Counted from the first letter of the stretch, positions 1 through 9,676 are shown. The stretch: 64,000 nt of DNA from Halorussus caseinilyticus (GCF_029338395.1 NZ_CP119810.1:186001-250000), one strand, 5' to 3'. The notes: generated by a model from the sequence alone, not told the origin. Made by a program: numbers and translations.

Positions 1-514
1 TCAGCGCCCAGCAGAGCCACCGTAACTCGAACGCGCCGTTGTGCCGGAAGGTGGCCTCCCGGCCGTTGGCCGCGCCCTGATTGACGAACATGGCTTCGAG
101 GTGGTCGGGGTCCTGCGTGGCGAGCGCCGACTGGACCCACGCGCCGTAGGAGGTGCCGATGGTGCCGACCTGCCCGTCGCAGTACTCTCGCTGACCCAAC
201 CACTCCACCGTGTCGTGGCCGTCCTCGGCCTCGTTCGCGAAGATGTAGTAGTCGCCCTCGCTCTCGAACCGTCCCCGGCAGTCCTGAATCGCCACGACGT
301 AGCCTCGCTCGGCGAACCACTCGCCGTGGCGCTCCATCCGGCCGCGCTTGTTGTACGGCGTCCGGTCCAAGAGGGCGGGTTTCGGGTCGGAAATCGGTTC
401 GCCCGTCTCCGGGTCGGCGGGGCGGTACACGTCCGTCGCCAACTTCGTGCCGTCGCGCATCTCGACGGAGACGTTCAGTTCGGCGTGAACGTCGTACTCG
501 GCTTTCGAGACCAT
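1..514 (-). CDS. CocE/NonD family hydrolase (X-Pro dipeptidyl-peptidase type), 5' part
   Basis: Only the first 171 residues are in the window; the gene runs off the left edge. It reads as an alpha/beta hydrolase of the CocE/NonD family, which hydrolyses ester or amide bonds of acyl substrates. Visible marks are the N-terminal beta-strand pair ending in DVYRP, the QDCRGRFES oxyanion-region segment and the nucleophile elbow GTSYGA with the candidate catalytic Ser near residue 122. The catalytic Asp and His and the C-terminal jelly-roll domain would lie outside the window. The ATG at 512-514 is followed directly by family-like sequence. It is divergent from the permease at 729. Substrate unknown. 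Confidence 0.85.
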   Translation of the reverse strand, partial: MVSKAEYDVHAELNVSVEMRDGTKLATDVYRPADPETGEPISDPKPALLDRTPYNKRGRMERHGEWFAERGYVVAIQDCRGRFESEGDYYIFANEAEDGHDTVEWLGQREYCDGQVGTIGTSYGAWVQSALATQDPDHLEAMFVNQGAANGREATFRHNGAFELRWLCWAL

Positions 515-728
515 ATCACACAACTTTCGAGGGACGGCCAAATAGGTTCCCCCGAGGGCGACAGCGCCGCCAAAAACCCCGAATTCGTTCGGTTCCACGC
601 CTCAGAAGCGAAAAAATTACCGGTATGCTTATGCCAATCGTTTATGCAATGGTAGCTATGCCACTCGTGAGTACCGCTATCAGGTCACGGAGGTCACACG
701 ACCCGGCGGAGCGTTCGGGTGAGACGCC

Positions 729-2357
729 ATGAGCGAGGAGGGCGACGACTTCGAGGAAGTCGAGAAGGACTTCTCGCCCGAGGGTCCGGGCGTCGAACCC
801 GAGACCGAAGCCTCGGTGGACATCGAGTACGGCATCGAGGACAAGCCGCCGCTCGGCGAGTCCATCCTGTTGGGATTCCAGCACTATCTGACGATGATTG
901 GCGCGACAGTGGCGATTCCGCTCGCCCTCGCCGGAGCGATGGGGATGCCCGGCGGGACCACCGCCCGACTCATCGGCACTTTCTTCGTCGTCTCCGGCAT
1001 CGGGACGCTGGCCCAGACCACTATCGGGAACCGCTACCCCATCGTGCAGGGGGGCACCTTCTCGATGCTCGCGCCCGCCCTCGCCATCGTCGGCGTCCTC
1101 GCGTCGAACGGCGCTGGCTGGAACCTGATGATACGCGAACTCATGGGCGCGGTCATCGTCGCGGGTCTCGTGGAGGTACTCATCGGCTACTTCGGAATCA
1201 TGGGGTGGCTCAAGCGCCACATGGGTCCGGTGGTCATCGCGCCCGTCATCGCGCTCATCGGTCTCGCGTTGTTCAACGTCCCCCAGATTCAGAACCCCAA
1301 CTTCGGCGCGCCCGGCACCGGACAGAACTGGTGGTTGCTCGGGTTGACGATGGCGCTCATCGTCGCGTTCTCGCAGTATCTCGACCGCTATCACCGGTCG
1401 TTCCGACTGTTCCCGGTTCTGCTCGGCATCGCGTCGGCGTGGATTATCGCCGCCGTACTCTCGGTGACGGGCGTCTTCGCCGAGGGGTCGGTGAGCTACG
1501 TCGCGCTGGGGTCGGTGACGCAGGCACCCCTGTTCCAACCTATCTATCCCTTCCAGTGGGGGATGCCCCTGTTCACGCCCGGATTCGTCGTCGGCATGGT
1601 CGCCGGGATGCTGGCCTCGGCAATCGAGAGCTTCGGCGACTACCACTCGGTCGCTCGTATGGCCGGACGCGGCGCGCCCAACGCCCGGCGCATCAACCAC
1701 GGCATCGGGATGGAGGGGCTTGGCAACACCTTCGCGGGCATCATGGGAACCGGCAACGGTTCGACCTCCTACACCGAGAACGTCGGCGCTATCGGCATCA
1801 CGGGAGTCGCCTCCCGCTACGTCGTCCAAATCGGTGCCGCCGTGATGATAGTCGTGGGCTACCTCGGTCCGGTCGGGCAACTGTTCGCCACCATCCCAGC
1901 CCCCATCATCGGCGGTCTCTACATCGTGATGTTCGGCCAAATCACGGCGGTCGGTCTCTCGCAGTTGAAGTACGTGGACTTGGACAGCAACCGCAACGTC
2001 TTCATCGTCGGGTTCTCGCTGTTCGCGGGTCTCGCGGTTCCGGGCTTCATGTCGAACGTCGGCGCGGGGATGGACGCCTCCGCGTCGGCGGCGTTCCAGC
2101 AGGGCATGGCCGCGGTGCCGATTCTCGGCCCGGTTCTCGGGTCCGACGTGGTGGCGACGACCATCTTCGTCATCGGCGGCACGGGCATGGCAGTCGGGGG
2201 CATCCTCGCGTTCTTCCTCGACAACACCATCCCCGGCACCCGAGAGGAACGCGGCCTGACGGCGTGGGACGAACTCACCGAGGACGACAGCGACTTCGAG
2301 TCGTTCTGGGACCGGCGTTCGTCCGACTCGGAGGAACCGGCACAGCGCGCGGACTGA
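729..2357 (+). CDS. NCS2 family uracil/xanthine permease
   Basis: A 542-aa integral membrane protein of the nucleobase:cation symporter-2 family, which imports uracil, xanthine or uric acid with H+ or Na+. After an acidic cytoplasmic N-terminus of about 45 residues come some 12-14 hydrophobic segments. Family marks are the YPIVQGGTFSMLAPA segment in an early helix and the later GNGSTSYTENVGAIGITG segment with following ASR, which corresponds to the substrate-binding signature. The acidic C-terminal tail is typical of haloarchaea. It is divergent from the CocE-type gene; the 214-nt gap holds AT-rich patches around 605-655 that could carry both promoters. Exact nucleobase cannot be read from sequence. 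Confidence 0.9.
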   Translation: MSEEGDDFEEVEKDFSPEGPGVEPETEASVDIEYGIEDKPPLGESILLGFQHYLTMIGATVAIPLALAGAMGMPGGTTARLIGTFFVVSGIGTLAQTTIGNRYPIVQGGTFSMLAPALAIVGVLASNGAGWNLMIRELMGAVIVAGLVEVLIGYFGIMGWLKRHMGPVVIAPVIALIGLALFNVPQIQNPNFGAPGTGQNWWLLGLTMALIVAFSQYLDRYHRSFRLFPVLLGIASAWIIAAVLSVTGVFAEGSVSYVALGSVTQAPLFQPIYPFQWGMPLFTPGFVVGMVAGMLASAIESFGDYHSVARMAGRGAPNARRINHGIGMEGLGNTFAGIMGTGNGSTSYTENVGAIGITGVASRYVVQIGAAVMIVVGYLGPVGQLFATIPAPIIGGLYIVMFGQITAVGLSQLKYVDLDSNRNVFIVGFSLFAGLAVPGFMSNVGAGMDASASAAFQQGMAAVPILGPVLGSDVVATTIFVIGGTGMAVGGILAFFLDNTIPGTREERGLTAWDELTEDDSDFESFWDRRSSDSEEPAQRAD

Positions 2358-2469
2358 CCGCCCGACGCGGTTTTCCGACCGGTAGCGAACGTCCGGGGTC
2401 CCGTGACCGAGGCGAAAACGCTCGCAACGTCACCCCAATCTTTTCCCTCCGCCGTCGAAAACCCCGTCT

Positions 2470-2592
2470 ATGGGGAGCGACACGTACCTCTGCCCCGAGT
2501 GTGGTTGGACCGGTAGCCAGTCGAAACTCGACCGGAGCGGCGACGACTACTCGTGTCCGCTCTGTGACGCGAGCATCCGCGTCGAGGCGTAG
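2470..2592 (+). CDS. Small zinc-ribbon protein, 40 aa
   Basis: A short ORF with two CPxC knuckles (Cys8/Cys11 and Cys29/Cys32), the usual rubredoxin-like zinc ribbon of haloarchaeal micro-proteins. It lies in the 340-nt gap between the permease and the RNase H-like gene on the same strand, with good GC3. Short CPxCG proteins are abundant in haloarchaea and some are regulators, but this one is not recognised. ATG start at 2470 directly precedes the first knuckle; no longer version is possible without losing that logic. Confidence 0.7.
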   Translation: MGSDTYLCPECGWTGSQSKLDRSGDDYSCPLCDASIRVEA

Positions 2593-2699
2593 CCTCGGCG
2601 CTCTCGATTTCCGGACGGCGACCCGCGCGGCCGAAGTGTCATCGGCCGCCGTCCCCGAATCACATACACTAAGACTCTCCCCGCGAATCCAACCCAGTA

Positions 2700-3446
2700 A
2701 TGAAACTCCAGAACTCCTTCATCGCCGCGAGCGGGGTGGGCGAGAAGACCGAGCGCGAACTCTGGAAGCAGGGGGTCACACACTGGGACGACTTCGAAGA
2801 GGACCTGCTCGGCCCGAAGACCGGCCGAAACGTCCGGAAGTTCATCGACGCCGCCCGCGAACGCCTCGACGCCGGAGACGCCGCTTTCTTCGGCGAGAAC
2901 CTGCCGAGCGGGAGCCTCTGGCGGGCCTACGACAACTTCGCCGAGAGCGTCTGCTTCTTCGACATCGAGACCACCGGTCTCGACAGCGCGCGCCACGACG
3001 TGACCACGGTCAGTCTCCACCGCGGGGGCGACACCCGGACCTACGTGCAGGGCGAGGACCTCACGGCCGAAACGCTCCGCGAGGAGTTCGCCGAGTCGAG
3101 CATGCTGGTCTCGTTCAACGGCAAGCGCTTCGACCAACCCTTCCTCGAAGATAGTTTCGACCTCGACGTATCGACGCCGCACCTCGATTTGATGTACACC
3201 TGCAAGCAGGTGGGTCTCTCGGGCGGTCTCAAATCGGTCGAGCGACAGGTCGGCATCGACCGCGACGAGGACGACGTGGACGGCCGCGAGGCGGTCCGAC
3301 TCTGGCACCGCTACGACCGCGAGGAGGACGACGCCGCGCTACGGCGACTCGTGACCTACAACCGCGAGGACGCCGAGAACTTGCGGACTCTGCTCGAACA
3401 CGTCCACGGCACTCTGCGGGCCGACGTGTTCGAGCAGTACCTCTGA
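2700..3446 (+). CDS. Ribonuclease H-like / DnaQ-fold exonuclease (YprB type)
   Basis: A 248-aa protein with a RNase H-like nuclease fold. The N-terminal 50 residues resemble a helix-hairpin-helix segment (GVGEKTERELWKQGV). The nuclease domain starts with the Exo I motif FFDIETTGLD (Asp88, Glu90), has an Exo II-like NGKRFDQPFLE around residue 141 and ends with YNREDAENL as the Exo III region. These acidic residues would bind two metal ions to cut DNA or RNA. Architecture matches the COG3359/YprB group widely found in archaea. The true substrate is unknown. ATG at 2700 follows an AT-richer stretch with possible promoter near 2665-2675. Confidence 0.85.
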   Translation: MKLQNSFIAASGVGEKTERELWKQGVTHWDDFEEDLLGPKTGRNVRKFIDAARERLDAGDAAFFGENLPSGSLWRAYDNFAESVCFFDIETTGLDSARHDVTTVSLHRGGDTRTYVQGEDLTAETLREEFAESSMLVSFNGKRFDQPFLEDSFDLDVSTPHLDLMYTCKQVGLSGGLKSVERQVGIDRDEDDVDGREAVRLWHRYDREEDDAALRRLVTYNREDAENLRTLLEHVHGTLRADVFEQYL

Positions 3447-3496
3447 GACCGCTGTGTAGGTTACACGCTTGCCGAGGTAGTTCCCCGCCTTCCCGC

Positions 3497-6400
3497 TCAC
3501 TCCCCGCCGTCTCCCGCCCGTTCGACCACCGCAATCTCGTCGTCGTCCAGTCCGTAGAGTCGGTAGACGATTCGGTCGATTGCTTCTTCCAGCGTAGCGA
3601 CCGTATTATTAAGATTCTTCGCCCGTGCGCGAACCTCACGGTAGCGTGCAACCTCGTCGCTGACCGTCTCGGGGTCCGGCAGGGAAAGCGCCCGCAGGCG
3701 GTCAAGCGGGGTGTTCGTCTTGGTCGCGTACGCTCGGAACCCGGCGAACCCGCCGCCGCGTTCGACTGCGGCCGGGACGAAGGCTTCGAGTAGCGTGCGC
3801 TCGGTCTCACCGAGATTCCGGAACCGGAGCGCGGGAATCGGGTCGGTCTCGACGTACCCCCACCGGTCGGTCTCGGCGTCGTCGCGTTCGGCGTCGTCGG
3901 GTTTGTAGCGCGCCGTTGTCGAGACGACGAGCGCATCGCCGTCGCCGTCCCGACGGACCTCCACGTCGCCGATTTTGAGCCCCTCGCGGTCGGCGCTCGC
4001 GTCGGCCAGCACCGAGTCTTCGACGCCCGACGCCGCGACTCCGATTTCGCCCAGCGTCGGTCCGGACTCCGCTTCGGCCCGCTTCGCGGCGTCTCCGAGG
4101 TGGTCCAACACGTCGAGGTTCAGTTCTGCTCGCTCCTCGCGGAGGGTCCGGACGCGTTCGGTCAGGGTCGCCACGGCCGACTCGGGGTCGGCGGGCACGT
4201 CTTCGACCCCCGCTTTCGCGGCGATGTCGGCGACTTCGCCGTCTTCGACCGGCGCGCTGTCGGGGTCTGGCACGGGCATCCGCTCGGTGAACATCGGCTT
4301 GAATCGGAGGTAGTCGCCGTTGACGTGGGTGCCGCCGTACACCTGCCGGAAGTAGGTCGCCACGAACGCCGAGTTGAACACCCCGAGCAGGTACCGGAGC
4401 GACCGGTCGGACTCCTCGCGGAGTCGGACGCTGTAGAGGGTGTTGAGCGCGTAGTAGTCCGCGTCGTCGTACACCGCGACCGGCCGGTCGCTGATGTCCC
4501 GGACCAGCAGTTTCTCGCCCTCGAAGCAGTCGGGTCGCCGGAGGTCGGCGTAGTCGCCCGTCGAGCGCTCGACCAGCGAGTCGTCGTAGCGAATCCACGT
4601 CCCGTCCCAGTCGAGGCGGTACCTATCGACGGACTTCCCGTCTACGACTCTTCGGTACGGAGAGTCGCCGCCCCCGGAAACGTCGGGGTCGTCGGTCAGC
4701 AGTTTCTCGCGGACGTTGCCGGTGTGGACGCCCTCGGTCAGGGTAACGTGGTCGCCGAGTCGGTCGCAGTTCGCCAGCACGTCGGCCGCAACGTCGGCGA
4801 AGTCGGGGTCCAAGTCGAGGGGGACGACCCGGCCGCCGAGTCGGTCCACGAACGACCGGGTGACGGCCGTCGTCCGGGAAGCAGTCAGCGCGCGTTCGTC
4901 GTCGGGCGTGCGGACCCGAATCTCGGCGTCGTCCGGCGACGACACGTCGTCGCCGGACGACGCTTCCCCGAAGGTGACGACCACCGGATAGATGTCGGCG
5001 TCGGGGAACACGTCGAGGTTCGAGGCGTCAAGCACCTCGCAGTGACCCCGGTCGTCGAGCAACAGGTCCCGGAGCGGTCGGCCGTACTCGGTCGTCGTCC
5101 ACTTGTTCGGGACGACCAGCGAGACCCGGCGGCCGAGGTCGGCCGCGAGTTCCACGAACGGGACGTATAGGTCGTACGAACCCTGTGCCGTCCGGTACTC
5201 CTCGGAGTAGAACTCCTTGCGGTCGTCGGGGAGGTTCCGACTCCGGACGTAGGGCGGGTTGCCGACCACGGCGTCGAACCCCGCGTCGGTCTCGGTCTTC
5301 GGCGACCCCTCTTCGTCGTAGAACACCTCCGGGAAGGCGAGTTTCCAGTGGAAGAAATCGCGGGACTCGGCCACCTGCTGGGCGTCCTCGAACCACGTCT
5401 GGTCGGCAAACCTCTCCCACGCCCCGGCGTCGTCCAAGGCCCCACCCATCCGCTCGTAGGCATCGGAGGGAACGTCGAGACCGAACCGCTCGGCGGCGTG
5501 TACGTTCGCCATCCGCGTGAGTCGGCGTCGGAGGTCGTCGCGCCGGATTTCGGCGTACTTGCGCTCCATCTGCTTCACGTCCGAGAGCGTCTCGTTCTCC
5601 AAGGCCGCGAACTCCCGGTAGGCGTCCATCAGGTCGCCGATTGCGTTGGCGCGGGTCGCACCGAACTCGGCCAGCGTCGCGTTCGGGCCGGTGTCGCGGG
5701 CCAACGCCTCGACTTCGGCCACGTCGGTCCCGGCCAGCGAGTCGCCGCGCTTGAGGTGGTGGTCGAGGAACGCGAGCGGTTGCTCGGCCGCCAGCGTCCG
5801 AAGCCACAGCGACACCTTCGCCAGTTCGACCGCCATCCCGTTCTCGTCCACGCCGTAGATGCACTGCTGGGCGACCTGCCTGCGCGCCCAGTGGATGTCG
5901 CGGGCGTCGTCGGGTGAGACGGTCGTCCCGCCGGACAAGTCGGACCCGGCGGTCGGACGCTCGCCGTCCCCGGCAACGGGGTCGGTCCCGACCTGCCGTG
6001 CCTCCACGACGGCCCGAGCGAGGTACTCGACGGTCTTGACGAGGAAGTGGCCGCTCCCCATCGCGGGGTCCAGCACCGAGAGGTCGAACACGCGTTCGGC
6101 GAACGCCTCGGCGTAGTCGGGGTCCGCGGGGTCGAGGTCCGCCCGAATCTCGTCAAGTAGAGGTTCGAGAGTGCGCTCGACCACGTACTCCACGACGAAC
6201 TCGGGGGTGTAGTACGACCCCGTTGTCTTTCGCTTGCCGGTCTCGGTCGTGAGGTAGGCGTCACCGGGTTCGGCCCGCGCGACGGTCTCTTCGGGGTCGG
6301 CGTCGTCGGCGGCGACCCACTCCTGTTCGCCGTCCGCGCGCACCGCGGCCAGCGGCCGGTCGGCGATTTCGAGTTCGTACTCCAGCAGTCCCTCGTAGAT

Positions 6401-7714
6401 GCTCCCGAGGTGGCGCACGTCTAACGACGAGTAGTCCACGAACACCCGGCCCTCGCCCTCGCGGGCCGACTCCCGGCGAGTGAGCAGTTCGACCACCCGC
6501 GCGAGGTAGGTGTCGCCGACGGCGTGGGAATCGAGGAACGCGGCGGTGTCGTCCGGGTCGGCGTCGTCGGGATTCGTCTCGAACAGGCCGCCGTTGTACG
6601 CCGGGACGTGGAGGTCGTCTTCGGGGATTCCCTGCGCCTCGCTTCCCCGGTCCACGAGCGCGAACAACTCGTCTAGTCGGTCCCAGAGCGCGGTCTGCCA
6701 CGGCCGATAGATGGTGTCGTTCCTGTCCAACTCCTCGGCGACCCGTCGCTTGAGCGTGTTCAGACTGAACCGCTTGCGATACACCTCGTTGTCGGTGTCC
6801 AGCAGGTTCCGTCCGTCGCTCTCGGCGTACAGCACGAAGATGAGCCTGTAGAGGTAGGTCAGCGACGCCTCGTAGACGGTATCGAGGTCGTCGGGTCCGA
6901 TGTCGTCGTCGCTCTCGACGAACCCCTGTGCGAGCAACGAGAGCGCCTCGTAGACGTTCTCGCGGAGGTCCTCGCTCAACTCCTCGGCGAAGACGTTGCT
7001 CTTGCGGTGGACTCGCTCTACGAACGGCCGGTCGGTCCCGAGGTGACTCGCGGGCATCGCCTCGGCGCTCGCCGTGCCGCCGAGGAACGCCTCCCGGCGG
7101 AAAAATAGGTAGAAGTACTTGAACTCCTCCCAGTCGCCGGTCGCCAGCAGTTTCGGCAGGTCGATTTCGTAGTAGGAGTCGAGGCGGTGGCTGGTCGGCC
7201 CGTGGTAGAGTCGCCACTTCCGGCCGTTGGTCAGGATGCCCCGGTCGAGACCCGTCGCGTCGAGGTAGACGTGAATCTGATAGCTCGGGTTGGTGAACTC
7301 GCGGTCGGTCCCGCCGTCGAGCGACTGGTCCCACCGCTCGGTGTCGGCGACTGCCAGCGCGTTCGCGTGGAACGACCGGCCGTCGCGCCGTCGCTCGACG
7401 GCGTTCTCGCGGGCGCGTTCGCTCCCGAACAGCGCGTAGTCGGGCCGAAGTCGCTCGCCGCGAATGGGTTCCCCGACTGCGGTCGTCAGTCCGAGTGTCT
7501 CGAACACGGGGTCGAGGAGGTTCTCGCGGAGTCGTCGCTCGTCGTACTCGGCCGCGCGGTCGGACTCGCGTCGGTAACAGTCCCGAATCTCCTCGTAGGC
7601 CGCCCGCACTTCCGCCTCGTCCGCGGCGTGCCAGTCGTCGGTCTCCGGAAGATGCTCGTCGAGATAGTAGTTCGAAAAGAGGTCCCGGTTTCGCCGATAA
7701 TTCAGCGCCTGCAT
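3497..7714 (-). CDS. Eco57I-type restriction-modification methylase (type IIG-like, fused nuclease-methylase)
   Basis: A 1405-aa single-chain R-M enzyme. Residues about 1-230 look like the PD-(D/E)XK nuclease region (RPDYALFG near residue 92). The middle carries the N6-adenine methylase core: KTTGSYYTPEFVVEYV, the SAM motif DPAMGSGHF near residue 550 and the catalytic NPPY in VVGNPPYVRS near residue 819. The last about 450 residues would hold target recognition plus a coiled C-terminus. Such proteins methylate adenine and may cut DNA outside the site. No separate R or S gene, BREX or DISARM partner is adjacent, so it acts alone here. At the expected nuclease ExK position the sequence reads VADTERW, so the lysine may be missing. 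Confidence 0.88.
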   Translation of the reverse strand: MQALNYRRNRDLFSNYYLDEHLPETDDWHAADEAEVRAAYEEIRDCYRRESDRAAEYDERRLRENLLDPVFETLGLTTAVGEPIRGERLRPDYALFGSERARENAVERRRDGRSFHANALAVADTERWDQSLDGGTDREFTNPSYQIHVYLDATGLDRGILTNGRKWRLYHGPTSHRLDSYYEIDLPKLLATGDWEEFKYFYLFFRREAFLGGTASAEAMPASHLGTDRPFVERVHRKSNVFAEELSEDLRENVYEALSLLAQGFVESDDDIGPDDLDTVYEASLTYLYRLIFVLYAESDGRNLLDTDNEVYRKRFSLNTLKRRVAEELDRNDTIYRPWQTALWDRLDELFALVDRGSEAQGIPEDDLHVPAYNGGLFETNPDDADPDDTAAFLDSHAVGDTYLARVVELLTRRESAREGEGRVFVDYSSLDVRHLGSIYEGLLEYELEIADRPLAAVRADGEQEWVAADDADPEETVARAEPGDAYLTTETGKRKTTGSYYTPEFVVEYVVERTLEPLLDEIRADLDPADPDYAEAFAERVFDLSVLDPAMGSGHFLVKTVEYLARAVVEARQVGTDPVAGDGERPTAGSDLSGGTTVSPDDARDIHWARRQVAQQCIYGVDENGMAVELAKVSLWLRTLAAEQPLAFLDHHLKRGDSLAGTDVAEVEALARDTGPNATLAEFGATRANAIGDLMDAYREFAALENETLSDVKQMERKYAEIRRDDLRRRLTRMANVHAAERFGLDVPSDAYERMGGALDDAGAWERFADQTWFEDAQQVAESRDFFHWKLAFPEVFYDEEGSPKTETDAGFDAVVGNPPYVRSRNLPDDRKEFYSEEYRTAQGSYDLYVPFVELAADLGRRVSLVVPNKWTTTEYGRPLRDLLLDDRGHCEVLDASNLDVFPDADIYPVVVTFGEASSGDDVSSPDDAEIRVRTPDDERALTASRTTAVTRSFVDRLGGRVVPLDLDPDFADVAADVLANCDRLGDHVTLTEGVHTGNVREKLLTDDPDVSGGGDSPYRRVVDGKSVDRYRLDWDGTWIRYDDSLVERSTGDYADLRRPDCFEGEKLLVRDISDRPVAVYDDADYYALNTLYSVRLREESDRSLRYLLGVFNSAFVATYFRQVYGGTHVNGDYLRFKPMFTERMPVPDPDSAPVEDGEVADIAAKAGVEDVPADPESAVATLTERVRTLREERAELNLDVLDHLGDAAKRAEAESGPTLGEIGVAASGVEDSVLADASADREGLKIGDVEVRRDGDGDALVVSTTARYKPDDAERDDAETDRWGYVETDPIPALRFRNLGETERTLLEAFVPAAVERGGGFAGFRAYATKTNTPLDRLRALSLPDPETVSDEVARYREVRARAKNLNNTVATLEEAIDRIVYRLYGLDDDEIAVVERAGDGGE
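4928..4961. repeat. Perfect 16-bp inverted repeat inside the methylase gene
   Basis: Arms 4928-4943 and 4946-4961 are exact complements separated by AC. The segment encodes a Ser/Asp-rich stretch (SSGDDVSSPDD, around residues 918-929), probably a tolerated surface-loop insertion. It resembles the intergenic hairpins listed elsewhere in the window. Confidence 0.8.
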
Positions 7715-8179
7715 ACGTTTGTAACCCTTGTGTCGGAAATTATCCTAGCTCTGAGCCATCTAACAAAAATAGTTTGTCATTTATGCCGACGGAGCTACGC
7801 CGCCGGACTCAAAGAGGGCTCTGGCTAGACGGATAGGCTCCCACTAGAACCTTAATTACGGGTTTCTTGGCCATGTTCTCATTTCTTATAGAATCTTTTC
7901 CATTTCCTTTATATATAGAAATATTGCTCTACCTTCGAAGGCGTCGGCGACTCCGGCGTGGAATTCGCCGAGCGATTCGTGGCCCGACGACGGGTTCTCC
8001 GGCGACTTCGCCACCGGCCGCGCCGCGTAGCAACCGGCCGAGATTATCAACTCGATACCACTCTCGTCGCCGGTCACGCGAAACCATCGCCGCGAGACCG
8101 GAGTCGGCGGTCACGGACTCGTCAGTCGCGTACCAGATTTGCAATAAAGACTAAATACGTATTCGTTGCTAAACCGGTA
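7715..8179. other. Intergenic region without a convincing gene
   Basis: This 465-nt gap lies between the divergent methylase and arylsulfotransferase-like genes. AT-rich patches at 7735-7785 and 7870-7925 could carry the methylase promoter. Between about 7886 and 8144 the minus strand has two overlapping open frames with protein-like composition (one containing ARPVAKSPENPSSGHES), perhaps a decayed or frameshifted small gene. No RNA gene was recognised. Confidence 0.4.
8151..8158 (+). promoter_or_regulatory. TATA element of arylsulfotransferase-like gene
   Basis: CTAAATAC sits 22-29 nt before the GTG at 8180, the spacing expected for a leaderless haloarchaeal transcript. This decides for the GTG start rather than an upstream in-frame ATG at 7958. 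Confidence 0.5.
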
Positions 8180-9640
8180 GTGCCTACGAAACGCCGCCTC
8201 CGTGTAGCGCTCGCCGTCCTACTCGCGGTCACGGCGCTGACCGTCGGGTCCGGGTACGCGATAAACTCGGCCGACGGAACCGTCGAGGACCACCTCGACG
8301 GGAGCGGACCCGCCAATCCCGCCGCGCAGGTCGTCCCGCCGAGCGACGACATCACCGTCGTCGCCACCGACTCGAACTCGTGGCTCGGCGACCGGGGAGA
8401 GGGACCGCGCGCGAGGGCCGAACTCGTCGCGTTCGCGCCGAACGGGTCGATACTCTACTACGACGACTCGCACACCCGCTACTGGGACGTAGACCCCGTG
8501 CCGGGGACCGAAGCCACCGTCGAGTACGGCTACTCCGACCACCTCACCGCCTCGGAGTGCCCCGACGACTGGAACGCCTCCGAGTTCGGCGTGGACCGCC
8601 AGCGTTGGAACGAGTACTACGAGGCCCAGAGCGACGTGAACGCCTGCACGCTGAACGGGTACGAGCGAGTCAACCTCACGACCGGCGAGGTCACGCCCGT
8701 CTGGTCCCAGACCACGCCCGGCAAACCCGAGACCCGGTATCACGACGTTGACCGCATCAACGACACCCACCTGTTGGTCGCCGACATCTACCTCGACCGG
8801 GTGTTCGTGGTGAACGCCGAAACCGGCGACATCGGGTGGCGGTGGAACGCCGCCGACGCCTTCTCGCCCGCCGACTCGGGCGGTCCCTACCCCGAGGACT
8901 GGACGCACCTCAACGACGTGGAACTCCTGCCCGACGGCCGGGTCATGGCGAGTCTCCGGAACCACGACCGGGTGGTCTTCCTGAACCGTAGCGGCGGTCT
9001 CGTCGAGGACTGGACCCTCGGCTCGGAAGACGAGTACGACACGCTCTACGAACAGCACAACCCCGACTACGTGCCCGCCGACTCGGGCGGTCCCGCCGTC
9101 GTCGTCGGCGACTCGGAGAACAACCGCGTCGTGGAGTACCAGCGAGAGAACGGCGAGTGGGTCAAGTCGTGGACGTGGCGCGACGCCCGGATGCAGTGGC
9201 CCCGCGACGCCGACCGACTGCCGAACGGCCACACCCTGATTACCGACTCGAACGGCAACCGCGTCTTCGAGGTGAACGAACGGGGCGAGACCGTCTGGAG
9301 CGCGGACCTCGCGTTCCCCTACGAGTCCGAACGCCTCGGCACGGGCGACGAGAGTTCGGGGGGCCAGAGCGCCGAGCGAGCGAGTCTCGACGCCCGGACC
9401 CCGCCGATAGACGAGCAGTTCTGGATATTCCTGAAGGGTCTCGTGCCGGGCAAGTACCTCAACGGCCTGATGTACGTCACGCCGACGTGGATGGGCTTTC
9501 CCGAACTGTTCGCGTCGGCGCTGTTCGCGCTGGTGGCCGTCGTCTGGCTCGCGGTCGAGTCGTTCTGGGTCGTCGCGCCGCGAGTCCGGTCCTCGCGCGC
9601 GCGGTCGGAGCTAGACGACCGGCAAGTCGAGGACGACTGA
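8180..9640 (+). CDS. Arylsulfotransferase (ASST)-like secreted/membrane-anchored protein
   Basis: 486 aa from the GTG at 8180. The N-terminus is a signal anchor (RLRVALAVLLAVTALTV). The body is a beta-propeller of the arylsulfotransferase type: repeated D/E-rich blades such as WRWNAADAF, HLNDVELLPDGRV, NPDYVP and WPRDADRLPNGHTLI, where ASST blades contain His-containing HDVxxLPNGN-like motifs. A C-terminal membrane helix (about residues 440-465) would anchor it with the propeller outside the cell. The 560-aa version starting at 7958 has an Arg-rich non-protein-like N-terminus and is rejected. Sulfotransferase activity is inferred from the fold only; many family members have unknown substrates. 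Confidence 0.8.
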   Translation: MPTKRRLRVALAVLLAVTALTVGSGYAINSADGTVEDHLDGSGPANPAAQVVPPSDDITVVATDSNSWLGDRGEGPRARAELVAFAPNGSILYYDDSHTRYWDVDPVPGTEATVEYGYSDHLTASECPDDWNASEFGVDRQRWNEYYEAQSDVNACTLNGYERVNLTTGEVTPVWSQTTPGKPETRYHDVDRINDTHLLVADIYLDRVFVVNAETGDIGWRWNAADAFSPADSGGPYPEDWTHLNDVELLPDGRVMASLRNHDRVVFLNRSGGLVEDWTLGSEDEYDTLYEQHNPDYVPADSGGPAVVVGDSENNRVVEYQRENGEWVKSWTWRDARMQWPRDADRLPNGHTLITDSNGNRVFEVNERGETVWSADLAFPYESERLGTGDESSGGQSAERASLDARTPPIDEQFWIFLKGLVPGKYLNGLMYVTPTWMGFPELFASALFALVAVVWLAVESFWVVAPRVRSSRARSELDDRQVEDD

Positions 9641-9676
9641 CCGCCGACTGGTCTCGACCCCGTGCCGGTCCTCGCT

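Noticed and set aside
719-3154. 811-aa open frame over the permease and RNase H-like genes
   Set aside because: Arg/Pro/His-rich composition and overlap with two real genes in other frames; a high-GC shadow.
7958-8179. 74-residue N-terminal extension of the arylsulfotransferase-like protein
   Set aside because: Arg-rich, and the TATA spacing and signal anchor fit the GTG at 8180.
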